Source: Bacteroidota bacterium
GTDB lineage: Bacteria > Bacteroidota > Kryptoniia > Kryptoniales > JAKASW01
Direction of reading: 5' to 3'
NCBI GenBank assembly: GCA_021796055.1
Contig: JAJYOS010000079.1
Coordinates: forward strand, 1-12,743
Length of the DNA stretch: 12,743 nt
The translations under genes were made by a program, and so were the position numbers. Below are positions 1-6,177 of this stretch, one piece after another (position 1 is the stretch's first letter; every line of letters starts with the position of its first letter). Under the pieces are notes generated by a model. The model saw nothing but the letters and a program-made list of their open reading frames with translations, ran no database searches and was not told where the DNA came from.

Positions 1-284
1 ACAGAACGAAGTCTTGAAGAAGCAGCAGGACCTTCTGAAGAACAAAGCCGGAAACCTCCTGCAAAATCTGTTAAAGCATTGAGATCGAATGCCGCCTCGG
101 TGCCGGGTTGGATCGAGGCGACCGTCCCCTGTCCGTGGTTTAAGGATGAGCGTGGTGTGATGTGGAGATCCACATGATTGACCGTGACCGGTTTATTTCT
201 GTCGGACGAAGACGTTTGAGCCCTCAAGGCTGCTAAGTGAAGTGCAATCACCAGGGCAAACGCAAGAGACGCTAAGGCTTTCAT
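1..284 (-). CDS. possible small exported protein, partial, last in the transporter operon
   Basis: An ATG at 284 opens a frame that continues without a stop to the left edge (94 codons). The first 23 residues, starting MKALASLAFALVIALHLAAL and ending RAQ, form a credible Sec signal peptide: a basic start, a Leu/Ala-rich core and a polar Ala-x-Ala-like end. The sequence AAAGAG lies about ten bases upstream as a moderate Shine-Dalgarno, and the start is only 17 bases after the ATPase gene ends, which fits a sixth operon gene. I recognise no domain in the rest, which is Ser/Thr/Gly rich, and it does not show the repeat helices expected for a TolC protein. The last 80 bases oppose a coding-looking plus-strand frame, so the C-terminal part is doubtful. 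Confidence 0.4.
   Translation of the reverse strand, partial: MKALASLAFALVIALHLAALRAQTSSSDRNKPVTVNHVDLHITPRSSLNHGQGTVASIQPGTEAAFDLNALTDFAGGFRLCSSEGPAASSRLRS
2..82 (+). CDS. C-terminal tail of an unidentified protein (partial, runs off left edge)
   Basis: Frame 2 is open from the left edge to a TGA at 80-82 and gives 26 residues, QNEVLKKQQDLLKNKAGNLL then QNLLKH. The Lys/Leu/Asn-rich amphipathic helix resembles the C-terminal ends of large envelope proteins such as the AsmA/TamB-like group, but that is only an impression and I cannot name the family from 26 residues. Codon use is plausible for coding DNA. The frame lies opposite a minus-strand frame (1-284) that is also open to the edge, so at least one of the two is probably not real over this stretch. 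No T-tailed terminator hairpin follows the stop. Confidence 0.35.
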   Translation, partial: QNEVLKKQQDLLKNKAGNLLQNLLKH

Positions 285-301
285 CGCTATTTCTCTTTCC
301 A

Positions 302-1012
302 CTATTCGAGTATCCTGTCGCTGTTCAATCTTCCGTCGAGTATATGCAATATCCGTTTGGTCTTGGAAGCAAAATGTTCATCATGTGTAACGACGACTAT
401 TGTCTGCCGCATTTCTCTGTTCAGTTCGGAGAACAGATCGTAAATCACCTCGGCGCTTTGGGAGTCGAGGTTGCCTGTCGGTTCGTCTGCCAGGATGACC
501 ATCGGATTATTCGCGAGGGCGCGCGCGATAGCGACCCGCTGCTGCTGGCCGCCGGAAAGCTGGTTCGGCTTGTTTCGGACTTTGTCCGACAGACCGAGAC
601 GGTCAAGGAGATCCGACGCGCGTTCCTTCGCCTGGTTTAGAGACGACCTGCCGCGTGCCAGCATAGGCATCATGACATTCTCAAGCGCACTGAACTCCGG
701 AAGTAGAAAATGAAATTGGTAGACGAATCCGAGTTTGGCATTTCTCATCTCCGCAAGCTCCTCCTCTTTAAGCGAGCTTATCTCCTGGTCATCCAGGATT
801 ACGCGTCCGGATGTGGGCTTATCGAGTCCACCCATCAGGTAGAGGAGAGTAGTCTTCCCGGAGCCGCTTGGGCCGGTAATGGCGGTGAAATCGCCGCGCA
901 ATATGTCGAAGCTGATATCGGGAAGAATCGTCGTGACGATCTCTTCTCCGCCGTCTTTCATCGCAAGTTGTTTACTGACGTGTTCCAGCTTGATTATCGC
1001 TTCATTCGTCAT
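302..1012 (-). CDS. ABC transporter ATP-binding protein, LolD/MacB type
   Basis: This 236-residue cytoplasmic ATPase should power the two permeases encoded just upstream. Visible motifs, in order, are Walker A GPSGSGKT (47-54), a Q-loop around Gln99, the stretch [14 protein letters not shown] (103-116) typical of LolD, the signature LSGGQQQR (152-159), Walker B VILADEP (172-178), the D-loop (NLDSQS) and the switch His210. Nothing essential is missing and the length is normal for LolD-like proteins (about 220-240). Its ATG at 1012 overlaps the TGA of the preceding permease gene as ATGA (1009-1012), so translation is probably coupled. In this family the ATPase drives export through, or lipoprotein release by, FtsX-fold permeases without moving substrate through the membrane itself. 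The adaptor in the same operon favours a MacAB-like efflux role over a strict Lol role. The substrate cannot be read from the sequence. Confidence 0.93.
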   Translation of the reverse strand: MTNEAIIKLEHVSKQLAMKDGGEEIVTTILPDISFDILRGDFTAITGPSGSGKTTLLYLMGGLDKPTSGRVILDDQEISSLKEEELAEMRNAKLGFVYQFHFLLPEFSALENVMMPMLARGRSSLNQAKERASDLLDRLGLSDKVRNKPNQLSGGQQQRVAIARALANNPMVILADEPTGNLDSQSAEVIYDLFSELNREMRQTIVVVTHDEHFASKTKRILHILDGRLNSDRILE

Positions 1013-2280
1013 CTTTCACCACGGAGAATCTCGACAGGATTTACTCTGGCTGCGTTGCGGGAAGGCCCGACCGCCGCCGCAAGACTTACCACGATGGCAA
1101 ATATGGATGCCATCACGAAGTACATCGGGTTCTTACCCATCATGAGATGGCTGGAGCTTACAAGACTCTGACCCGATGACGCCATCGGGATCGAGGACAT
1201 GATCTCGATCAGAATGAAACCCAATATGCACCCGATGGCGGCACCGATTACAGCGACCAGACCACCCTGAATCATATATACGAGAATAATTTCACTCCTC
1301 TTGAATCCGATAGACTTCAGGATAGCGATATCCCTTGCCTTCTCCATGACGTTGGTGATCAGCACGTTTGCCACTCCGAAACCGGCCACCATGATGACGA
1401 AGAAAACGAGGAAGTAAACTATCCCGGAAATCATCTTGAAGAGTGCGACGACGCTGGCTGCCTTCTGCTCCCACGTCATCGCCTTGTAGTTGGTCTCCTG
1501 TTCGATTGTATGCGCCACGAGTCCGTCCTTAGGAAGGTCGTTGACTCGTATGTAAATATAGCTCGCTTCGTCGGGCGAGAACCCCCCGATATTTTGTCCG
1601 AGACGCATGTTGACATAGCAGTTATCGTCGATGTCATTTATTCCTGTCTTGAAAATTCCCGCCACGCGGACGCTGTAGATCATTCCCGATGGAGCTACAA
1701 TCTGCATCCTGTCCCCGGGACGGGCGGTGAAATCCTTTGCCACTGTTGTTCCGAGGAGTATGCCGTCGGGAGTCCGTTCGAGCGCGTCGTAATTTCCGCT
1801 GACCATGCCGCTGGAAAATTTCTCGATGCCGTTTTCCTTTGACGGGAATATCCCAAAAAGCCGGATCGGTTCCGATATGGTGCCGAACATCCCTATTACG
1901 TCGGTCGACACGAGTGGAGAAACAAGCTGGACAAGTGAATCGCTTTCGATGAGACTCTCGACCCTCGGATAGTTCTTGATAACCTCCTGCTCTTCCCGGC
2001 TGATGTTCTTTATGAAGATCACGTGCGTTCCGTTACGGGAAGTGACGAGCTGGTCCGGAACCGGAGGTTTCACCCTTTCCCCGGAGACGATTACATGCGG
2101 GGCGATGTCCACAATCTTCTGTATGAAGCCCTGGAGGAGTCCGTCCATGAGAGACACGGCAGTGATGAGCACCATGACGCCGACGCTGATTCCGAGAAGC
2201 GTGAGAAAAGTCTGACGCTTACGGTTAAGTAGCTGCCGGAAAGCAATCATGAAAAGGTGATAATTGCTCTTCATGATCAC
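1009..2280 (-). CDS. ABC transporter permease, FtsX/MacB (LolC/E-like), second copy
   Basis: This 423-residue inner-membrane permease has the MacB/LolCE plan. TM1 spans about 25-47, a large periplasmic domain about 48-285, and three C-terminal helices about 287-310, 335-361 and 386-407. The family hallmark [10 protein letters not shown] followed by [12 protein letters not shown] (about 299-325) precedes the coupling region that contacts the ATPase, and the protein ends in [10 protein letters not shown]. It is a clear paralogue of the neighbouring permease (same length and helix layout), so the two probably pair as a heterodimer. The longest start is GTG at 2280, overlapping the previous stop as GTGA. 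An ATG two codons inside (2274) comes two bases after that stop and is equally possible. No strong Shine-Dalgarno is seen before either, which suits reinitiation by terminating ribosomes. The substrate is unknown. Confidence 0.92.
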   Translation of the reverse strand: MIMKSNYHLFMIAFRQLLNRKRQTFLTLLGISVGVMVLITAVSLMDGLLQGFIQKIVDIAPHVIVSGERVKPPVPDQLVTSRNGTHVIFIKNISREEQEVIKNYPRVESLIESDSLVQLVSPLVSTDVIGMFGTISEPIRLFGIFPSKENGIEKFSSGMVSGNYDALERTPDGILLGTTVAKDFTARPGDRMQIVAPSGMIYSVRVAGIFKTGINDIDDNCYVNMRLGQNIGGFSPDEASYIYIRVNDLPKDGLVAHTIEQETNYKAMTWEQKAASVVALFKMISGIVYFLVFFVIMVAGFGVANVLITNVMEKARDIAILKSIGFKRSEIILVYMIQGGLVAVIGAAIGCILGFILIEIMSSIPMASSGQSLVSSSHLMMGKNPMYFVMASIFAIVVSLAAAVGPSRNAARVNPVEILRGER

Positions 2281-3545
2281 GCCCGGAGAACATCGACTGG
2301 TTTTAGACGGGCCGCTCTTCTAGCCGGGGCGTACCCGGAAATTGCACTGACAAAGACGGCGAAGAGAGTCGTGAGAATGTAGTAAACTGGCTTCTGAACA
2401 GTAACGATGTGATTTCCCCTTACGACGGCGCTCGGTCCGTAGGAGATCGGGAGAGCGGAGATGAGGCTGGTCAGGTAATGTCCCGCGATGCAGCCGATTG
2501 CAGCACCCGCAATCCCGAGAATGATTCCCTCCGCAAGGAACGTCATCTCCAGCGTCCCTGTGCCGACACCCATCGATTTCAGCACCGCTATGTCGCGCTG
2601 CTTTTGAAGCACGATCGTTATGAGAACGTTCGCTATGCCGAACCCCGCAACAACAAACACGAAGATAACCAGGAAGAACGTTATGTCGTTGTTCCTCCTG
2701 AACAGCGAGAGAAGGTTCTCGTTTGCCTGTTCCCATGTTTCCGTTTTATAGCCTGTAAGCCGGCTGATTTCACTTGCGAGCCGGTTCACAATCGCCGGTG
2801 ACGCGGTGTGTATTCCGATGGCTGAAACCGCATTCTCGGCGAGTCCGTTTATGGTCTGAGCGAGACGAAGATTCACGAAAGCATCGTTGTCATCGACGGC
2901 GCCGAAGCCGCTCGCGAAGGATCCTACGACCATTAGATTATAGACCTTCCCGTTCTCGCCGGTGAATCGGACCAGGTCGTGGTAATGCACGCCGATTTTC
3001 TTCGCCAGTCCGTCCCCAAGCAAAATACCGTTCTTCGTGTAAGAGAGCTCGTCGAGACTTCCGGTGACGGCGTTCTGCCTGAGCTTGCCGATGAGGGCTT
3101 CTCTCTCCGGGATTACGCCTTTCACAAAACAGGGACGGGAAAGAGTAGAATAACGAAGCACCCCGCGGGTGGCGACGAACGGCGATACGGCATCGATGCC
3201 CGGCAGGCTTCCGACGAGCGACACGACCTCCGTATAAGGCTTTACCTCTTTTTTCTCGTCGGGTATTATGCGCGAGACAATTTCGTAATGATTCGATGAC
3301 GAAGGAGACGAGCCGAGGAGAAGCCGCTGCCTGGCACGAACCCTCTCGCCTTTGACGGTTATCAGAGGCGAGATGTCTATGATCTTGTTTTCAATCTCGG
3401 CTATGATTCCTTCCGCGAGTCCGAACGTCAGTATCATGACCATCGAGCCGACCGCGACCCCCGCGACAACGAGGGCCGTCTGCCGTTTCTTTCCCATCAG
3501 GTGACGGGAAGCGATGCTCAGTATGAATCTCAACTTGTTCAGCAT
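2277..3545 (-). CDS. ABC transporter permease, FtsX/MacB (LolC/E-like), first copy
   Basis: This inner-membrane permease has 422 residues from the preferred start. The architecture is TM1 about 24-46, a periplasmic MacB_PCD-like domain to about 285, then helices about 287-311, 334-359 and 387-407. The hallmark AGFGIANVLI and KQRDIAVLKSMG blocks sit at the second helix, and the C-terminus LKPVDVLRA matches the family. A TTG at 3548 gives one more residue. I prefer the ATG at 3545 because it sits in a TGATG junction with the adaptor gene's stop and has AGGTGG at good distance upstream. The shared motif spacing shows that this gene and the next one arose by duplication. With the separate ATPase they form a split version of what MacB carries in one polypeptide. 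Nothing looks truncated. Confidence 0.92.
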   Translation of the reverse strand: MLNKLRFILSIASRHLMGKKRQTALVVAGVAVGSMVMILTFGLAEGIIAEIENKIIDISPLITVKGERVRARQRLLLGSSPSSSNHYEIVSRIIPDEKKEVKPYTEVVSLVGSLPGIDAVSPFVATRGVLRYSTLSRPCFVKGVIPEREALIGKLRQNAVTGSLDELSYTKNGILLGDGLAKKIGVHYHDLVRFTGENGKVYNLMVVGSFASGFGAVDDNDAFVNLRLAQTINGLAENAVSAIGIHTASPAIVNRLASEISRLTGYKTETWEQANENLLSLFRRNNDITFFLVIFVFVVAGFGIANVLITIVLQKQRDIAVLKSMGVGTGTLEMTFLAEGIILGIAGAAIGCIAGHYLTSLISALPISYGPSAVVRGNHIVTVQKPVYYILTTLFAVFVSAISGYAPARRAARLKPVDVLRA

Positions 3546-4603
3546 CAATCCGCCGCTTCCACCTGCATTCCGTTCCTGATGCCCGGTCCCGGCTCAGACA
3601 CTATCATGGCACCGGGACGAAGCGTATTTCCTAATATTTCCGAAAGCCTGCCGTCGGAGGCCCCGACATCGACCCTGACCTCTTTCAGCTTCCCCGCCTG
3701 AACTTCATATACGACGTTCGAGTTTGGAAGCTGCATTACCGCGGTTCGGGGCACAAGCAAGACGTCGTGGAGCTCGGAAGAGACGATGTTCACCGTCGCC
3801 GTCATCCCGACGTTGAGATTCGCCGGCGGACCGAGAAGCTTAACGAATACCCTGGAAGTTTTAGTAGCCTCGTTGGTTTTCGGAACGATCCTGTAAACGT
3901 AGCCGTCGAACTTCCTATCCCCAAAGGCATCGAACGCCACGACGCATTTTTGTCCTTTGCCGATCCTGGCGAGATCCTGCTCGTCGACTTCTGCATCGAC
4001 AAGAATCGATTTCGGCGCGATCATCTCGAAACATACGCCGTTAGGCAGGAGATAATCACCGAGCTTCGCACTGGTGGAAATGATGACGCCCGAAAAAGGA
4101 GCAGTGACCCTGGTCTTCGACAACTGTTCTTTCGCTATGCCCAGGGCTATCTTGTTCTGTTGAACCGACACCTTTGCCAGGTTCGCAATGGTTTGAGCGT
4201 CATCCAGTTGTTTCTGAGTCGCGCTTCCGCTCTTGAACAGCGCCTGTATTCGACCGAGATTCTGAAGTTTGTCCTGAAGATCAATCTGCGCGGACTCCAG
4301 GTTTGCCGCGGCCTGCTCGACGCGAAGAAGATCGTCGCTGTCGTCCGTCTTGAGAAGAAGCTCTCCGCGTTTCACGGTGGTTCCTTCGTTAACTCCGACA
4401 TGCGTGACGACCCCGCCAGCCTCGGACCGAAGTGTGGCAGTTGAATCCGCACTGACGTTTCCCGTGGCATATACGACGGTCACGAGATTTCCGCGACGCA
4501 CCTCACTTACCTTAACCTTCTCATGAACAAACAGGGAATGGAAAACGAAATAGATTACTACTATTCCTGCGAGGGCTCCGCTGACAACGTACTTCTTTTT
4601 CAT
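3545..4603 (-). CDS. periplasmic adaptor (membrane fusion) protein, HlyD/MacA family
   Basis: This 352-residue adaptor would link the inner-membrane ABC permeases to an outer-membrane exit duct. One N-terminal membrane anchor (about 5-26, no lipobox Cys) is followed by a first lipoyl-like half (about 45-85, including VTHVGVNEGTTVKRGELLLK), an alpha-helical hairpin rich in Gln/Leu/Ala (about 92-165) and the returning lipoyl half VTAPFSGVI (166-174). Next come a beta-barrel domain (about 195-275, including NVGMTATV) and a membrane-proximal domain (about 280-350). This is the order and size expected for MacA/RND-type adaptors. The ATG at 4603 overlaps the regulator's stop as ATGA. No TolC-like gene is visible in the window, so the outer-membrane partner would have to be encoded elsewhere. 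Confidence 0.92.
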   Translation of the reverse strand: MKKKYVVSGALAGIVVIYFVFHSLFVHEKVKVSEVRRGNLVTVVYATGNVSADSTATLRSEAGGVVTHVGVNEGTTVKRGELLLKTDDSDDLLRVEQAAANLESAQIDLQDKLQNLGRIQALFKSGSATQKQLDDAQTIANLAKVSVQQNKIALGIAKEQLSKTRVTAPFSGVIISTSAKLGDYLLPNGVCFEMIAPKSILVDAEVDEQDLARIGKGQKCVVAFDAFGDRKFDGYVYRIVPKTNEATKTSRVFVKLLGPPANLNVGMTATVNIVSSELHDVLLVPRTAVMQLPNSNVVYEVQAGKLKEVRVDVGASDGRLSEILGNTLRPGAMIVSEPGPGIRNGMQVEAAD

Positions 4604-5214
4604 TTCTTCTTCGCTCCCGTTCCGATGCCGTCGAAAAACACCGTGACCAGGAAGTCCACAGCCTCCTTCTTCATTTTCTCGTCGTGTTCATAGAAGAGGT
4701 TGTTCATGTGGTAAGCATAAACCATGTGGTTGAATACCTGGCCTGCGCGAAGCGTGTCGATCTTTCGCACCTCTTTGTTCTTTATGCCGCGTTCAAGCTC
4801 GCGCGCAAGGATCTCGTTAAGCTTCTCATGGATCAGGGCGTGAGGGCTCCCCTTCCACCCGGCCATGTTGACACGTCCGACTTCTCTCATGAGTAGCCGG
4901 AAAAAATCCGCATGGTCCGAGAAATGAGTTATGAGCCGATGGATGAAGAGAGCGAACTTCTCTCTCACCGGGAGATCTTCGTTCATCGCACCCTCCGCGA
5001 TTTCGTTGATCTCCGTGAAGACATTCTCCACGACGCTCATGTACAGCTCTTCCTTCGTACGGAAGAATTTGTAGAGAGTAGCCTTGGCAAATTCCGATTT
5101 GGCTGCCACGTTGTCTATGGTCGTCCCGTCGAAACCTTTCTCGGAGAAGACTTCCCGCGCAGCTTCGACTATAGCCCTTCGTCTGAATTCCGTTTCCCGT
5201 TCTTTTCTTGACAT
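4600..5214 (-). CDS. TetR-family transcriptional regulator, operon repressor
   Basis: This 204-residue regulator has an N-terminal TetR DNA-binding domain: RRAIVEAAREVFSEKGF, then the helix-turn-helix TTIDNVAAKSEFAKATLYKFF and the following TKEELY. A divergent all-helical ligand/dimer domain with little recognisable detail follows. A longer frame begins at a TTG at 5283, but that codon is part of the -35 hexamer of the promoter, so the extra 23 residues would lie upstream of the transcript. The ATG at 5214, giving MSRKERETEFRRRAI, is the natural TetR start. A run AAGAA just upstream is only a weak ribosome site. The gene is first in the operon and overlaps the adaptor gene by four bases. It most likely represses its own operon until a transported compound binds. 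The ligand is unknown. Confidence 0.9.
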   Translation of the reverse strand: MSRKERETEFRRRAIVEAAREVFSEKGFDGTTIDNVAAKSEFAKATLYKFFRTKEELYMSVVENVFTEINEIAEGAMNEDLPVREKFALFIHRLITHFSDHADFFRLLMREVGRVNMAGWKGSPHALIHEKLNEILARELERGIKNKEVRKIDTLRAGQVFNHMVYAYHMNNLFYEHDEKMKKEAVDFLVTVFFDGIGTGAKKK

Positions 5215-5217
5215 TTC

Positions 5218-5247
5218 TTGAACCAATATTCTGTTATTTGAACCAAT
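5218..5247. promoter_or_regulatory. tandem TTGAACCAAT operator candidate
   Basis: Two identical 10-bp copies, TTGAACCAAT at 5218-5227 and again at 5238-5247, start exactly 20 bp apart (about two helical turns). They cover the predicted transcription start and leader of the tetR operon. Each copy is an imperfect palindrome with TTG/CAA ends. The position would block initiation, so autoregulation by the encoded TetR protein is the simplest reading. That is inference from position and repetition only. Confidence 0.55.
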
Positions 5248-5254
5248 GAGTCTA

Positions 5255-5283
5255 AATATAAGACTGGCTGGTTTCCGGATCAA
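5255..5283 (-). promoter_or_regulatory. sigma70-like promoter of the tetR-transporter operon
   Basis: Reading the minus strand, TTGATC (5283-5278) is followed by a 17-bp spacer and TATATT (5260-5255). These match the consensus at 4/6 and 5/6 positions with ideal spacing. Transcription would begin near 5248, leaving about 34 untranslated bases before the ATG at 5214. The TATATTTA block also nearly fits the Bacteroidota TAnnTTTG element. This promoter decides the regulator's start codon. Confidence 0.65.
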
Positions 5284-5367
5284 CCCTGGTGCGATTCATG
5301 CTCACCCGATGCATCCATGCTGGAACATGGCATATCGACTCATTATATTTCCACGCGAGCGAGTTTC

Positions 5368-5413
5368 AGATGGAATCATATTGATCCCTTTAGCGGTAAA
5401 ATCTTTTCCATCT
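5368..5413. repeat. 8-bp inverted repeat AGATGGAA/TTCCATCT
   Basis: Perfect arms lie at 5368-5375 and 5406-5413, separated by 30 bases, in the divergent gap between tetR and the kinase gene. The loop is long for an RNA hairpin, so paired protein-binding half-sites are more likely if it has a function. It could also be chance. Between the promoter at 5283 and this repeat there is only a short CCATG/CATGG inverted repeat (5315-5330). Confidence 0.3.
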
Positions 5414-5446
5414 CATATAGAGTGATATTCTTACTTCGACGATAAG

Positions 5447-5484
5447 TGTCCGTTCAGTATAACCATCAAGCATTCTAACGGACA
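5447..5484. promoter_or_regulatory. 8-bp inverted repeat TGTCCGTT/AACGGACA upstream of the kinase gene
   Basis: Perfect arms at 5447-5454 and 5477-5484 flank 22 bases that include a weak -10-like TATAAC (5458-5463). The right arm ends about 18 bases before the start codon. The placement suits an operator or a leader structure for the kinase gene. I find no convincing -35 element, so the promoter itself is not assigned. Confidence 0.35.
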
Positions 5485-5502
5485 AAACTGGAGGTCTAGG
5501 AC

Positions 5503-6177
5503 ATGGATGGATCGGACCGGAGGACCGCTATCTCCACAAGGCTATGGGTGCCTATCTCGTTGGTTGTCGGCATCTTCTTATTGGGGTTTGCTGTCTCATT
5601 CCTCCGGCAGGAAATGAGGAAGGTGCGCGCTGAAAGGTACGACTCTATCCGAGCGATAGCAGAATTGAAAGAAAAGGAAATTGAAAGTTGGCGCATTGAG
5701 CGTCTCGCAGACGTGCTTGAGCTTTCACAAAGTCCTCTGGTCAAGTCCGCATTGACAAAATTTTTTTCATCGGCAGGTCGCTCGGAATTTCGAGAGCCGA
5801 TTATCAGGCGTCTACGGCTAGAGGGGGAATTGGGGCTATACAGTGCCGCCTTCGTTATCAGTCCGGATGGGCGTACCCTGATCGATGACGGAAGCACTCC
5901 ATCTACGATCGACTCTTCTGAGTTTCCTGACGTTGCTGCGACCATCACGGAGCGCATGCCGGTTCTAACCGATCTGTTTCGTACGGATGACGGCAGGATG
6001 CATGTGGACGCCATGAATGCAATTTTCAGCGAAGCTGGTCGGCTGGAAGGCGTAATGATGATGCGGACCGACGCGGATCGGTTCCTCTTCCCCGTTATGA
6101 GCTTATGGCCGATACCGAGCGAAACGGCAGAATCTTTTTTTTGGTGGAGAAAGACGGGGACAGTGCATTGTGTCTGA
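5503..6177 (+). CDS. histidine kinase N-terminal part: TM1 and extracytoplasmic sensor
   Basis: This frame encodes 224 residues starting at ATG 5503 behind a good Shine-Dalgarno (TGGAGGT). A short basic N-terminus leads to a membrane helix (about 14-33, LWVPISLVVGIFLLGFAVSF). A helical stretch RYDSIRAIAELKEKEIESW and an alpha/beta sensor region with YSAAFVISPDGRTLIDD follow, as in Cache/CHASE-like extracytoplasmic domains. From residue 214 (WWRKTGTVHCV) the sequence is out of frame: the T-run at 6135-6142 shifts it and a TGA ends it at 6175-6177. On its own this would be a membrane-anchored sensor stub with no second TM helix, so it is unlikely to signal alone. Confidence 0.75.
   Translation: MDGSDRRTAISTRLWVPISLVVGIFLLGFAVSFLRQEMRKVRAERYDSIRAIAELKEKEIESWRIERLADVLELSQSPLVKSALTKFFSSAGRSEFREPIIRRLRLEGELGLYSAAFVISPDGRTLIDDGSTPSTIDSSEFPDVAATITERMPVLTDLFRTDDGRMHVDAMNAIFSEAGRLEGVMMMRTDADRFLFPVMSLWPIPSETAESFFWWRKTGTVHCV

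Noticed and set aside
93..120. CGCCTCG/CGAGGCG inverted repeat as a terminator between the left-edge frames
   Set aside because: The stem is 7 bp with a 14-base loop and there is no T-tract on either strand.
3767..4444. 225-codon plus-strand open frame opposite the adaptor gene
   Set aside because: It is the antisense shadow of a gene with clear family motifs. It has no domain or ribosome site.
5215..5283. N-terminal 23-residue extension of the TetR protein from TTG 5283
   Set aside because: The codon lies in the predicted -35 element, the extension carries no TetR-family sequence, and the ATG at 5214 gives a standard start.
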